Below, one piece after another: positions 1-8,724 of a stretch of 42,277 bases of DNA. The stretch is taken from assembly GCA_022510525.1 (NCBI GenBank), contig JAFLTH010000020.1:1-42277 (forward strand), in the 5' to 3' direction. The notes under the pieces are model-generated. The model did no database searches, was not told where the DNA came from, and saw nothing but the letters and a program-made list of their open reading frames with translations. How positions within the stretch are numbered: position 1 is the first letter of the stretch; each line of letters begins with the position of its first letter. The position numbers were made by a program, and so were the translations under genes. The DNA comes from Lachnospiraceae bacterium. Lineage in GTDB: Bacteria > Bacillota > Clostridia > Lachnospirales > Lachnospiraceae.

Positions 1-2
1 GT

Positions 3-104
3 ATTGAAAATGAACTTGAAATGCTTGAAAATAAAGAGTATGACAAGCTCAAAAAGAAACTAGAGTGTGATTTGAAAAGAGTCAGAGACAGTTTACAGGA
101 CTAA
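3..104 (+). CDS. C-terminal fragment of an unidentified gene
   Basis: An open frame enters from the left edge and stops at the TAA at 102-104, giving 33 residues. The fragment is highly charged (many Glu and Lys, ending VRDSLQD) and looks helical or coiled-coil. It is too short to name a family. A non-coding stretch with a sigma-28-type promoter follows, so it probably ends the preceding operon, although no clear terminator hairpin is seen after it. Confidence 0.45.
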   Translation: MENELEMLENKEYDKLKKKLECDLKRVRDSLQD

Positions 105-196
105 TAATGAAACTGGTACACATAGACAAGGTGTAAAGCTTTTATTGAGTTATTAAGGCTATACACTTATACACTCATCCGAGGGATACAGTATAT

Positions 197-223
197 TAAG
201 AAATTGTACAAGATGTCCGATAT
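197..223 (+). promoter_or_regulatory. Putative sigma-28 (FliA/SigD) promoter
   Basis: TAAGAAAT, 11 bases, TCCGATAT resembles the flagellar sigma consensus (TAAAGTTT, 11 bases, GCCGATAA). The spacing is exactly canonical and the -10 differs from the Bacillus SigD -10 (GCCGATAT) at one base. It would drive the CDP-glycerol-transferase-like gene at 440. Confidence 0.55.
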
Positions 224-249
224 AGCTTATAGACTGTGTTTACGTCAAG

Positions 250-264
250 CGGAAGGGGATTCCG
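250..264 (+). promoter_or_regulatory. Leader hairpin with GGA loop, CsrA-like site
   Basis: CGGAA, GGGGA loop, TTCCG forms a perfect 5-bp stem with GGA in the loop, downstream of the sigma-28-type promoter. CsrA proteins bind GGA in hairpin loops of leader RNAs. It lies far from the start codon at 440, so a regulatory role is only inferred. Confidence 0.25.
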
Positions 265-439
265 TTAAAAAATTGCAGGGAGGCAGCTATAGAGATGATT
301 AGGCTGCTTGATATTGATTAAATGAACATTCTGTGTGTATATGAAGAGTATGCACGCAGATTTTCGCGCTGATAAATGAGCTCACAGAAGCAACAAACAC
401 ATGATACCCTGAAAAATGGATTAAGTGAAGGAAAATGCA

Positions 440-1798
440 ATGAGAAAAATGCATCAACAGCAGGCAGTTGAATTCATAAAGCTGCTTGAACAAGCACATA
501 GTGAGATTAAAAATTCTATTGAGAAGAAAGATTTTTCAGCAGCCCAGGGTCTGCTTGCGGACTGTCAGGAGGGAGCGATCCAGCTAGGTAATCTGATTGA
601 AGCTACAGAGGGAGAGGGCTTTGTGACCATTTCCCTGCTGGAGGAGTACTGTGAGCTTGTCTACCAGTTTCATGAGAGTCTGGCCGGAGAAGAGGACGTT
701 GCAGCCGGTAAGGTGTACAAGCTTCTGCGGAATCAAGCAATTAAGATTGGAAATAGTGTGAGGAATGATATCAAGATCCGCAAGGAGGTTGTATTTTTGC
801 CCTATAAGGCATCCATGTGGGACAGTTTGGAGAGTGTCTGGAAAGCTGCTGACGAGGATCCGGACTGTGATGCTTATGTAATTCCCATTCCCTATTATGA
901 CAAGAATCCGGACGGTAGCTTCCGTGAGATGCACTATGAGGGGAATTTATATCCGAAGGATGTGCCAGTGACAGGGTATCAGGATTATGATTTTGCGGAG
1001 CGCAGGCCGGATATAATCTTTATCCATAATCCTTACGATGAATTTAATTATGTGACCAGTGTGCATCCGGACTTTTATTCCTATAAGTTAAAAGAATATA
1101 CAGATAAGCTGGTATATATTCCTTACTATATTTTGGCTGAGCCAGACCTGGATAATAAAGATGATCTGGAAGGTATGGCACATTTTTGTATTGCATCGGC
1201 AGTGCAGCATGCAGACCGTGTCGTTGTGCAGTCGGAAGTGATGCGGGAGGCTTATATTAAAATCCTATCAGAAGCCTACGGTGAGGATACCAGGGCGCAT
1301 TGGGCGAAAAAAATACTGGGAACCGGATCGCCAAAGGTGGACAAGGTATTAAATACCAGGAAAGAAGATTTGGATATTCCAGCGGAATGGCTGAAAATTA
1401 TTCAGAAGCCGGACGGAAGCTGGAAAAAGATTATCCTATATAATACCAGTGTCACTGCGCTGTTAAAACATGACAATAAAATGCTGGAAAAAATGCGGTA
1501 TGTGTTTCGCGTATTTAAAGAAAATCAGAATGAAGTGGCTTTGCTCTGGAGACCTCATCCGCTGATTCAAGCAACTATAGAGTCCATGCGGCCGAAGCTT
1601 TGGGTGGAGTATAGGAAGCTGCGGGAGCAGTACCGGGAAGAGGGCTGGGGAATTTATGACGACTCGGCGGATTTGGACAGGGCGATAGTAGTGAGTGATG
1701 GATATTATGGTGATCCGAGCAGTGTGGTTCAGCTATGCCAAAAGGTTGAAAGGCCTATTATGATGCAGAATGCAGATATTTTGGAATATTACAATTAG
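440..1798 (+). CDS. CDP-glycerol glycerophosphotransferase-like protein
   Basis: The product is about 452 residues. Residues 1-85 are predicted helical and acidic; the rest resembles the GT-B-like CDP-glycerol:poly(glycerophosphate) glycerophosphotransferase superfamily. The C-terminal half has the LLWRPHP signature followed by a D/S-rich segment (VVSDGYYGDPSSVV) that fits the nucleotide-binding end of the family. It would transfer a phospho-polyol or sugar-phosphate unit from a CDP carrier in the cytoplasm. An upstream GTG at 425 is in frame, but AAGGA at 428-432 lies 7 bases before the ATG at 440, so 440 is preferred. It sits alone between a sigma-28-type promoter and the next promoter. The same domain recurs at the C-terminus of the gene at 13068. 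The exact donor and acceptor are unknown. Confidence 0.75.
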   Translation: MRKMHQQQAVEFIKLLEQAHSEIKNSIEKKDFSAAQGLLADCQEGAIQLGNLIEATEGEGFVTISLLEEYCELVYQFHESLAGEEDVAAGKVYKLLRNQAIKIGNSVRNDIKIRKEVVFLPYKASMWDSLESVWKAADEDPDCDAYVIPIPYYDKNPDGSFREMHYEGNLYPKDVPVTGYQDYDFAERRPDIIFIHNPYDEFNYVTSVHPDFYSYKLKEYTDKLVYIPYYILAEPDLDNKDDLEGMAHFCIASAVQHADRVVVQSEVMREAYIKILSEAYGEDTRAHWAKKILGTGSPKVDKVLNTRKEDLDIPAEWLKIIQKPDGSWKKIILYNTSVTALLKHDNKMLEKMRYVFRVFKENQNEVALLWRPHPLIQATIESMRPKLWVEYRKLREQYREEGWGIYDDSADLDRAIVVSDGYYGDPSSVVQLCQKVERPIMMQNADILEYYN

Positions 1799-1852
1799 TA
1801 ATCCTTAAACAATTTTGCAAAGTGTTCTTTCTTCTAAAATTTTCTAAAAAAC

Positions 1853-1881
1853 TTTACATCGGTCTAAATTAATGTTATACT
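1853..1881 (+). promoter_or_regulatory. Strong sigma-A promoter
   Basis: TTTACA, 17 bases, TATACT is a near-consensus vegetative promoter. Initiation would fall near 1888, giving a leader of about 35 nt to the ATG at 1922. This rules out the in-frame ATG at 1883 as a start on this transcript. Confidence 0.75.
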
Positions 1882-1892
1882 TATGTCGATAA
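1865..1892 (+). promoter_or_regulatory. Possible overlapping sigma-28 promoter
   Basis: TAAATTAA, 12 bases, GTCGATAA overlaps the sigma-A promoter. The -10 matches the flagellar sigma consensus at seven of eight bases and resembles the -10 of the flagellin promoter at 41900 (GTCGATAT). The spacer is one base longer than ideal. Confidence 0.35.
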
Positions 1893-1921
1893 ATAAAACA
1901 GATGAAAATAGGAGTTGTAAT

Positions 1922-2506
1922 ATGCAAAACACAAAGCGTCCTGATGATGGAAAGGGACGGAGATTAGCTGTCATTGGTATCATAGCAGCAGTAATTATCA
2001 TAATATTATTGGTGGTATGTATTGTTCTCTTGATTACCAGACCAGGCAGCTCATCGGAAAGCTCTGATGCATCTCAATCTGGATATCAAGCTGGATCTCA
2101 ATCTGGCGATGCATCGTCGGTATTGGACAGAGGATTTGTAGACAATACCAATACAAATGATATTGTAACCGACATGGCTGAACAGGTGAAGGAAGGAATG
2201 TTTCATTGTTCAATGACTTTTGACTGGACTTTTGAGAATTCAAATTCCGTATCACCGAACGCATATGTGGCGAATGCTGAGGACAACAGATATACATTAT
2301 ATTTCGATGTATATGAAAAGGAGACGAACGAGCTGCTTTTTTCTTCACCGTTGTTGCCCGTGGGTTCCGAATTTAAGGAGGTCAAATTGGAAAAAGCGTT
2401 GGCCCCGGGTGATTACAAAGCAATTGTTATGTATACATTGGTGAATGAGGATTACGAAGAGGTGAGTTCGGCAGGTTTTACCATTACAATTTCTATTTTA
2501 CACTAA
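1922..2506 (+). CDS. Membrane-anchored extracytoplasmic protein
   Basis: The product is 194 residues. A short basic N-terminus is followed by one long hydrophobic helix at about residues 16-39 (I, V, L rich), then a Ser/Gln/Gly-rich linker (about 40-65) and an extracytoplasmic beta-rich domain to the end. The likely topology is a signal-anchor with an outside C-terminal domain. The start is set by AGGAG at 1910-1914, 7 bases before ATG 1922. It lies 27 bases before the secreted repeat protein and shares its promoter, so the two probably act together at the surface. I do not recognise a named family. Confidence 0.7.
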   Translation: MQNTKRPDDGKGRRLAVIGIIAAVIIIILLVVCIVLLITRPGSSSESSDASQSGYQAGSQSGDASSVLDRGFVDNTNTNDIVTDMAEQVKEGMFHCSMTFDWTFENSNSVSPNAYVANAEDNRYTLYFDVYEKETNELLFSSPLLPVGSEFKEVKLEKALAPGDYKAIVMYTLVNEDYEEVSSAGFTITISILH

Positions 2507-2533
2507 TTAATTTCATTTCAAGGAGGAAAGAAA

Positions 2534-3931
2534 ATGAAACACAAAAACATGAAAAGGATCCTGGCAACTGCGCTGAGTGTAACAATGGTGATGGGCATGT
2601 CCGCAACAGCTTTTGCAGATGGCACATCAGTGGATGCCCCTATTTACAGCCTGAATGTTACGGATGTCATTGTTCCCACTACCTATAAGGTTGCGTTTAA
2701 TCCGCAGGAATTACCGGTGAAAGTGGGAGACAGTTCTTCTTCAGATCAGATTCTTTCTCTGAATTATGGTATTGTCAACAGAAGCAGCAAGGATAAGGTT
2801 GTATCTGTAGCTCTTACGGTTACAGACAAGAACAATAAGGTTACTTTTGTGGATTCTGAGGAGGCTCTGGCAACGGCAGAGGCTGATGACTATGCTATTT
2901 ATTTAGAAGCAGTTGCAGCAGAGACTGCTGCTTCGGTTCAGGTAGGAAGTGCTGCTGTTGGCAAAGATACTGCTGCCGCTGCACTTGGAGACGTTGCGAT
3001 GACAGAATCAACTGATTCAAAGGTGGCGTTGTCTGCCGGTGAGAATGTGATTGGTTTCAAACTGGATAAAGCCACCTATAGTCCCAAAACTGGTTCGGAT
3101 ATTACTCTGGGCACATCAAACAATAACGATGTAAAGGATAGTTTTGAGATTTCCGCATTGGGTAGTAAGGGAGTAACGGCGTTTACTTTCAAGGGTGCGA
3201 TGAGTGATAAGTCTGATTGGAGCAAGTTGACTCAAGGGATTACAATTGCTGCTGTTTATACTTTTGAGGATGTAGTAGGGGATGAAGCAGCGATTGGTAG
3301 TTCTGATACGATGATTCGGGTTGATATTGCGCCTACATTTGCAACAGGAATTAATGTAGGTTCGATTACCTATAATAAGGGTGCAGGAAATACAGCATTA
3401 AAGAAAATTGTATCTATTAAGTTGACAACTGCTGCAGGTAAATCATATGATGGATACAATGCTGTAGCAAATACATGGGCAGCAGCAAAAGATACTGGAA
3501 ATGAAATTACCTTTGATGCAAAGTTCGTAAGTGCTTTCACTGCAAAAGCAACCGCAGAAGGTGTAATTACTTACCTTGATCAGCTGGATCAGCAGCATAC
3601 AGCTACAATTACTGTAATAACGCTTGAGTCGGCTCCTACATTTACAATGGGAAGTAATGTAGGTGAGATTATCTATACTAAAGGCGCAGGCAGTTTAGCA
3701 TTAAAGAAAATTGTAACTATTAAATTGACAAATAGTCAAGGTAAATCATATGATGGATATAATGCTTTAGCAAATACATGGGCTGCAGCAACGGATGATG
3801 GGAGTGTAATTACCTTTGATTCAAAATTCATGGCTTCTTTCACTACAAGTACAACAGCACCAGCTGTAATTACTTACATCGATCAACAGGATCAGGAGCA
3901 AACGATGTCAATTGATGTAAGGACAAAGTAA
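2534..3931 (+). CDS. Secreted surface protein with two tandem repeats
   Basis: The product is 465 residues with a classical signal peptide (MKHKNMKRILATAL..., cleavage probably after AFA at residue 28). Residues 29-265 form a beta-rich domain that starts with a VPTTYKV-type motif common to secreted repeat proteins of Clostridia. Residues 266-366 and 367-465 are two copies of a 101-residue repeat, each starting APTF and sharing GKSYDGYNA and NTWAAA. There is no LPxTG motif, C-terminal helix or SLH domain, so retention may depend on the membrane partner encoded just upstream. A strong AAGGAGGAA ribosome binding site precedes ATG 2534. A terminator follows. The role could be adhesin, fibre subunit or sheath protein; none can be proven here. 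Confidence 0.7.
   Translation: MKHKNMKRILATALSVTMVMGMSATAFADGTSVDAPIYSLNVTDVIVPTTYKVAFNPQELPVKVGDSSSSDQILSLNYGIVNRSSKDKVVSVALTVTDKNNKVTFVDSEEALATAEADDYAIYLEAVAAETAASVQVGSAAVGKDTAAAALGDVAMTESTDSKVALSAGENVIGFKLDKATYSPKTGSDITLGTSNNNDVKDSFEISALGSKGVTAFTFKGAMSDKSDWSKLTQGITIAAVYTFEDVVGDEAAIGSSDTMIRVDIAPTFATGINVGSITYNKGAGNTALKKIVSIKLTTAAGKSYDGYNAVANTWAAAKDTGNEITFDAKFVSAFTAKATAEGVITYLDQLDQQHTATITVITLESAPTFTMGSNVGEIIYTKGAGSLALKKIVTIKLTNSQGKSYDGYNALANTWAAATDDGSVITFDSKFMASFTTSTTAPAVITYIDQQDQEQTMSIDVRTK
3329..3931 (+). repeat. Tandem 303-bp coding repeat, two copies
   Basis: Copy 1 begins at 3329 and copy 2 at 3632; the period is 303 bases (101 codons). Long stretches are nearly identical at DNA level, for example around 3404-3420 against 3707-3723 and 3438-3455 against 3741-3758, which suggests a fairly recent duplication inside the gene. 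Confidence 0.85.
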
Positions 3932-3963
3932 TAAGATTATGAGCTGAAACACATTATAATAGA

Positions 3964-3995
3964 CTGCCGCACTAATAATTTAGTGCGGCAGTTTT
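3964..3995 (+). terminator. Rho-independent terminator
   Basis: A perfect 11-bp stem (CTGCCGCACTA / TAGTGCGGCAG) with a 6-base loop is followed by TTTT. It closes the two-gene surface-protein operon. Confidence 0.92.
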
Positions 3996-3996
3996 A

Positions 3997-4482
3997 CGCG
4001 CGCCTAACTACGTGCATTCAAATGGGCGAAAGTTGCTAATATGACCGGAATTGCGAAGAAATATGAGATGTATAGCATGAAGCATTGTGATATTAGTGCA
4101 TAATATATGGATAAAAATGCCACAGGAATTTATTAATGGCTTAATGTGAATGCTTGAAGCGAAAATAAAGAAAATTTGTGACAGAAATGCGTGGAAGAAC
4201 TGGAGAAATCTCTGACAAAATTGGACAGATTTGGCATGCATTGACAGTGGCTGATCAATTAGGCATATTGCTTTTTGGCATGATTTATATTAAAATAGAT
4301 TTAGCTATTTCGCGCTAATAAATTGTTTGAAAGATGCCGATATAACATAGTGTAAATCTTGTTAATAAAATGTAGCAGGGAAGCTGCAGCGGGATAAAAG
4401 TGAGGAAAGAGTCTTTTGTTGCTGATGCGGCGGTAAAAGGCTCCTTTTTCATACGAGAAAATATTACCGGAGGAATCCGCAC
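3997..4482. other. Intergenic region before the glycan operon
   Basis: No convincing gene is present. A 43-codon frame at 4187-4318 begins with ATG and has coding-like residue use, but lacks a ribosome binding site and may be a remnant. A possible sigma-A promoter (TTGACA at 4241, 17 bases, CATATT at 4264) precedes the better supported sigma-28-type promoter at 4316-4343. The leader then carries a small GGA-loop hairpin (GCAG, GGAAG, CTGC at 4375-4387) before the start at 4483. Confidence 0.5.
4316..4343 (+). promoter_or_regulatory. Putative sigma-28 promoter of the glycan operon
   Basis: TAATAAAT, 12 bases, GCCGATAT. The -10 is identical to the Bacillus SigD consensus. The next gene starts at 4483, so the leader is about 130 nt. 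This would put the long glycosyltransferase operon under flagellar control. Confidence 0.6.
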
Positions 4483-5811
4483 TTGAAAAAAATAGATGAT
4501 GTGGCTGTTTCAGTCATACTGCCTTCCTTAAATGTGGGGACGTATATTGATGCATGTTTAAAAAGTGTGGTAAGCCAGTCACTGAAAAAGATAGAAATTG
4601 TATGTGTGGACGCAGGCTCCACGGATGGCACTTTCGAGATACTAAAGAAATACGAACAGGGTGACAGCAGGATAAAAGTGCTGACATCACAAAAGAAAAG
4701 CTATGGCCATCAGGTAAATCTGGGAATGCAACAGGCGTTAGGAAAATATGTGGCCATTGTAGATACTGACGACATGATCCGGCAGGATATGTATGAAATC
4801 CTGTACCAGATAGCAGAGGATAATAATGCCGATTTTGTGAAGGCAAATTATGAAGAAATTTCAAAGAAAAAAGGCGATATTCGGATCGGAAGAACTGTCA
4901 GGATTCTGGAAGATGACAAATGCTATCACCGCCTGCTGAACATGGAGGAGAACCCGTTCTGCTTCCTGTCGCATATTACAGCTACATGGAGCGGTATTTA
5001 TAAGCGGGAGTTTTTAGAAGAAAATCATATTTTGCATAATGAAACTCCCGGCGCTTCCTACCAGGATACGGGATTTTGGTTTCAGACTTATATGTTTGCG
5101 AAAAGGGCATATTTTGTAAACCAGCCGTTTTACCGATACAGAGTTGACAATCCCGGTTCGTCGGTAAACAGCAAAAGCAAGGTATACAGTATCTGTGATG
5201 AATTTGACTTTATCTTGCGGAGGATAAAGGAATGCGAGTTGACAGAGGCCTTTCAGGATATCTTTTGCTATGTCTTTTACAGAAAATATAAACGTAATTT
5301 GGAGCGCATTGCGAAAGAATACCATATTGTTTTTTTAAAACGTTTTTCTAAGGATTTCAAGGGACTTTTTCAAGAAGGACTGTTGCATACAGAAAAATGG
5401 ACCTCGAACAGCAGAGAAGAAATAAAGGAAATTTTAGATGGTCCGGAAAGCTATTATGAAAAGATATTGCACCGGAGGACGCAGTTTCTGAACGAAGTCC
5501 AGCAGTCCGAACAGATTATTCTATATGGTTTCGGAAAAGTTGGGAAGCTTTTGTATGACAATATTGAGCGCAAGGACAAAATCGTTTCTTTTGCCGTTAC
5601 TTCCTTACCGGGCGGTTCTGATAAGGAATCGGTGTCATACCAGGGTATTCCTGTCCGCGAACTGAAGGCATTGCAGGATTATTGCGAATCGGCATGTTTG
5701 GTCATTGCTGTGAAAACACCGGAATACGAGGCGACGATGGAGAAGGAAGCTGGGAAGTATGGATTTCGGAATGTTGCGAGAATGCCTTTTGGGATTTTTG
5801 ATTTTGAATGA
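4483..5811 (+). CDS. GT2 glycosyltransferase with C-terminal Rossmann module
   Basis: The product is 442 residues. Residues 8-110 are a GT2 (GT-A fold) catalytic core with the VSVILPSLN start, the CVDAGSTDGT loop and the DTDD metal-binding motif at 94-97. It should transfer a nucleotide-activated sugar on the cytoplasmic side. Residues 341-442 are a separate Rossmann-like module starting IILYGFGKVGK, of the same type as seven others in the window. The start codon is TTG: GGAGGA at 4469-4474 lies 8 bases upstream and no ATG is available nearby. It is the first gene of the long operon, and the next gene starts within a few bases of its stop. Confidence 0.85.
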   Translation: MKKIDDVAVSVILPSLNVGTYIDACLKSVVSQSLKKIEIVCVDAGSTDGTFEILKKYEQGDSRIKVLTSQKKSYGHQVNLGMQQALGKYVAIVDTDDMIRQDMYEILYQIAEDNNADFVKANYEEISKKKGDIRIGRTVRILEDDKCYHRLLNMEENPFCFLSHITATWSGIYKREFLEENHILHNETPGASYQDTGFWFQTYMFAKRAYFVNQPFYRYRVDNPGSSVNSKSKVYSICDEFDFILRRIKECELTEAFQDIFCYVFYRKYKRNLERIAKEYHIVFLKRFSKDFKGLFQEGLLHTEKWTSNSREEIKEILDGPESYYEKILHRRTQFLNEVQQSEQIILYGFGKVGKLLYDNIERKDKIVSFAVTSLPGGSDKESVSYQGIPVRELKALQDYCESACLVIAVKTPEYEATMEKEAGKYGFRNVARMPFGIFDFE

Positions 5812-5823
5812 GGAGAAATGAGG

Positions 5824-7140
5824 ATGGTGCCCAAGGTTTCCGTTGTGATGGCAGTATACAACGCCGCCCCATATTTAGAGCAGAGTCTTGAGAGTATTTT
5901 GAACCAAAGTCTTTATGAGATAGAAGTGATCTGCGTGGATGATGGTTCAACGGATAATTCTTTGGAATTATTAGAGTCATTTGCGGAAAAAGACACGAGA
6001 ATTAAAGTCATTTCACAGACAAATCAAACAGCAGGAGCTGCCAGAAACAGAGGGATAGAAATTGCTTCGGGGGAATATCTGTCCATACTTGACGTTGATG
6101 ATTTTTTTGAAAAAGATATGCTGAAAAACTGTTACGAAAAAGCCGAACGGGCGGACGCAGATGTTGTAGTGTACAGAAGTGACAGATTTGATATGAACAA
6201 GCAACAGTTCACGGAAAGTAATTGGACAATAAAGCGGGAATATCTGCCAGAAAAAGAAGTCTTTTCTCATAGGGATATGAGTAATATTTTCTACTGTTTT
6301 ATTGGGTGGGCGTGGGATAAGCTGTTTCGTAGGAGTTTTATTGTCGAGAATGGAATTACTTTTCAGCAGCAAAGAAGTATAAATGATTTAGCCTTTGTAT
6401 TTTGTGCGTTGTCAAAAGCCGAGAGAATAACCGTAATAAATGAGATTTTTGCCCATAAAAGGCATAATACCGAAAATGCTATTACAACAAATTATCATAA
6501 ATCGGGAGATTGGCATTGTTTTTACCAGGCACTTATGGCTTTAAAACAACGATTGGAAATGTGGCAGATTTATGATGAATTGAGGATAGATTTTGTAAAT
6601 TATGCCCTGTACTTCTCTTTTTGGAATTTAAAAAAGTTTGAAGGAATACGGGATTTTAATGTGTTTTATGAAACCCTGAAAAATCAATGGCTGCGAGAGC
6701 TGGATATCCTGAATAAAGGGGAAGAATTCTTTTTCGATAAAGAAGATTATTTGAAATTGACACAATTATTAAATATGGATGCAAAGCAGTATCTGTATTA
6801 TCAATCATTAACCGGGAAAGACGGAACATATTTATTTCCGTTTGAGGCTGTTGAAAAAGGTGCAAAAATTGTCCTTTACGGTGCAGGAAATGTAGGACAA
6901 GCTTTTTATCGGCAGATAGTGTTTAGTTCTTTCTGCCATATTGTAGCATGGGTTGATTGTAACTACATGGACAAAGGAGAATGGGTGAGTAATCCAACGG
7001 CAATTTTTGAAGAATGTTTTGACTATTTAGTAGTTGCAATTAATGATTCATTCAACGCAGAGAAGATTATTCATAATCTGGTCCAACAAGGAGTCATGAG
7101 AAACAAAATAATTTGGAGAAAACCTGAAGTATGTATATAA
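5824..7140 (+). CDS. GT2 glycosyltransferase with C-terminal Rossmann module
   Basis: The product is 438 residues. The N-terminal GT2 core shows VSVVMAVYN, CVDDGSTDNS, a GAARNRG stretch and the DVDD motif at about residues 90-93. The last 94 residues (from about 345) form a Rossmann-like module with IVLYGAGNVGQ and a second strand ending in VD. ATG 5818 is also in frame, but AGGAG at 5811-5815 is 2 bases from it and 8 bases from ATG 5824, so 5824 is chosen. The next gene overlaps by 10 bases, indicating translational coupling. Sugar specificity cannot be told. Confidence 0.85.
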   Translation: MVPKVSVVMAVYNAAPYLEQSLESILNQSLYEIEVICVDDGSTDNSLELLESFAEKDTRIKVISQTNQTAGAARNRGIEIASGEYLSILDVDDFFEKDMLKNCYEKAERADADVVVYRSDRFDMNKQQFTESNWTIKREYLPEKEVFSHRDMSNIFYCFIGWAWDKLFRRSFIVENGITFQQQRSINDLAFVFCALSKAERITVINEIFAHKRHNTENAITTNYHKSGDWHCFYQALMALKQRLEMWQIYDELRIDFVNYALYFSFWNLKKFEGIRDFNVFYETLKNQWLRELDILNKGEEFFFDKEDYLKLTQLLNMDAKQYLYYQSLTGKDGTYLFPFEAVEKGAKIVLYGAGNVGQAFYRQIVFSSFCHIVAWVDCNYMDKGEWVSNPTAIFEECFDYLVVAINDSFNAEKIIHNLVQQGVMRNKIIWRKPEVCI

Positions 7141-8723
7141 ATAAACAAATTTTGGATGAAGCCACAAGAGCGGATATATTAAAACCGCAAAATCTTACTG
7201 AAATAGATTTTAAAAAGGATACATGCTATACCGTTTTTGGCGCTGGAAAGGCGGGAAAAATAATCGCTTCTTATGTTATAAACGCGATAAATGAAAAAGT
7301 GATTTTTTGTGATAACAATACAGCAATCCAAGATGATGATTTGAATATTCCAATTTATCCTGTAGAAAAGGCAGCACAAATTCCAAATAATATATTTTTA
7401 TTAGGATTTATGAACAATGATACCGAAAAGTTAAGATCTGCTCAAAGAGATTTAAAAGATAATGGAGTAAATGAGGATAATATTTTTGTTATTGATATGG
7501 CTTCGGGGATTATTGATGAGGCATATTCCTTAGAATTGCAAAAAGTAATGAACATGTTTAATACCATAAAAATACCAATAAAAAGGCAGTTACAAAGGAT
7601 AGAAGAAATTTGCTTTGTTTCATATGGATTTAACGAGTCTAAGGAGAAAAATATTACTGGTGGCCCCAGTGGTGCGATATGTATGCAAAAACATCATTTA
7701 AGGGACTGTTATAAAGGAATTAAGTTATGCTATCCCTATTTTGATGATACTAAGGAACAACTATTGGCGGATAGATTTCCTCATATTACGGACGCTGTTA
7801 TTAAAGCAAGACGCTTGGGACAGAAAAAACAAAATGCGATTTACATAGTGAACGATATATTCAGTGCCTTTGGATTATTTTTAGCTGGGGTTAATTACCT
7901 GTTGATTTTTCATGCGCAGGGTGATATAGTGCGAGAAATGGTGAGGTGGGGTACAAATTTATCAGAGCTGGAAAAAAAACTATTCCATGATGTAGAGATA
8001 ACTACAGTGAGATACGCGAATAGGGTTCTATTTCCCAGTATAGGTGCGGAGAAATATTTTCGAGAGAGTTTTAGTGATGAGCTGGAATTTCGGACAGGCT
8101 TACCACTTTACAATACAATTAATGAAATTCCTACCATTGAGCCAATGGAGGGGATCGTAAGAGATGACTCATATATCACCTTTTTAAGTATAGGACAGAT
8201 GACAGTTTTAAAAGGAATGGATCGGATTCCGGATTTTATAAAAGAATATGCAGATTATTCAGGAAAGAAGGTACGGTGGATATGTGTTGCAGACGGTGTT
8301 TTAAAGAATCAAGTGAGAAACCAAATGGAAGGTATTATGAAACAAAACAGACAGATTGATTTTGTTAATATAGACAGTAAGGTTTCTCATGGAAAAATTT
8401 TTTATTTAATGAACATATGTGATGTATATCTTATGCTTCACAGGGTGAGTATATTTGACTTTTCAACGCTGGAGGCAATGTATAATCGGAAGCCGATTAT
8501 TTTGTCCAATATTTCTGGAAATGATGAATTTAATAAAGAAGACAATATCATGCTACTTGAGGATGACCACGATATGGAACGTGTTGGGCGATATATAGAT
8601 AATCGGCTGTATTTTGGAAATTTGAATTACCAGGTATATCAAAAGTACTTTTCAGAAGAGCCATTTAAAACACGTTATTTTGCTTGCATGGATGAATTTA
8701 TTCAAGATGTGGAGATCGGGTGA
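7131..8723 (+). CDS. GT-B glycosyltransferase with N-terminal Rossmann module
   Basis: The product is 530 residues. Residues about 30-125 are the Rossmann-like module (YTVFGAGKAGK, then a strand ending FCDNN). The remainder resembles GT4-type retaining transferases of GT-B fold: a donor-domain start TFLSIGQMTVLKGMD around 345-360 and a late segment FDFSTLEAMYNRKPII in the position of the E-x7-E-type nucleotide-sugar motif. Here the module is at the N-terminus, unlike its neighbours, so it behaves as an independent domain. It overlaps the previous gene by 10 bases, and the next gene starts 1 base after its stop. Confidence 0.78.
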   Translation: MYINKQILDEATRADILKPQNLTEIDFKKDTCYTVFGAGKAGKIIASYVINAINEKVIFCDNNTAIQDDDLNIPIYPVEKAAQIPNNIFLLGFMNNDTEKLRSAQRDLKDNGVNEDNIFVIDMASGIIDEAYSLELQKVMNMFNTIKIPIKRQLQRIEEICFVSYGFNESKEKNITGGPSGAICMQKHHLRDCYKGIKLCYPYFDDTKEQLLADRFPHITDAVIKARRLGQKKQNAIYIVNDIFSAFGLFLAGVNYLLIFHAQGDIVREMVRWGTNLSELEKKLFHDVEITTVRYANRVLFPSIGAEKYFRESFSDELEFRTGLPLYNTINEIPTIEPMEGIVRDDSYITFLSIGQMTVLKGMDRIPDFIKEYADYSGKKVRWICVADGVLKNQVRNQMEGIMKQNRQIDFVNIDSKVSHGKIFYLMNICDVYLMLHRVSIFDFSTLEAMYNRKPIILSNISGNDEFNKEDNIMLLEDDHDMERVGRYIDNRLYFGNLNYQVYQKYFSEEPFKTRYFACMDEFIQDVEIG

Positions 8724-8724
8724 G

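Larger units (their letters stand above)
105..439. other. Intergenic region with promoter and leader
   Basis: This 335-base stretch has no convincing gene. It holds a sigma-28-type promoter at 197-223 and, in the resulting leader, a short hairpin at 250-264 with a GGA-containing loop. A second GGA element (GCAGGGAGGC) lies around 276-285. The leader would be about 200 nt long, unusual for a plain operon and reminiscent of the leader of the flagellin gene at the far end of the window. Confidence 0.5.

Noticed and set aside
1883-1921. Upstream ATG extension of the membrane protein gene
   Set aside because: ATG 1883 is 2 bases after the sigma-A -10 and so upstream of the transcription start, while ATG 1922 has a good AGGAG site.
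4187-4318. 43-codon frame with coding-like composition
   Set aside because: No ribosome binding site, no recognised match, and its end overlaps the sigma-28 -35. Mentioned only as a possible remnant in the intergenic entry.
358-4325. Shared string TTTCGCGCT(G/A)ATAAAT near 361 and 4308
   Set aside because: A 16-base match with one mismatch is expected by chance several times in a window of this length, and its position relative to the promoters differs.
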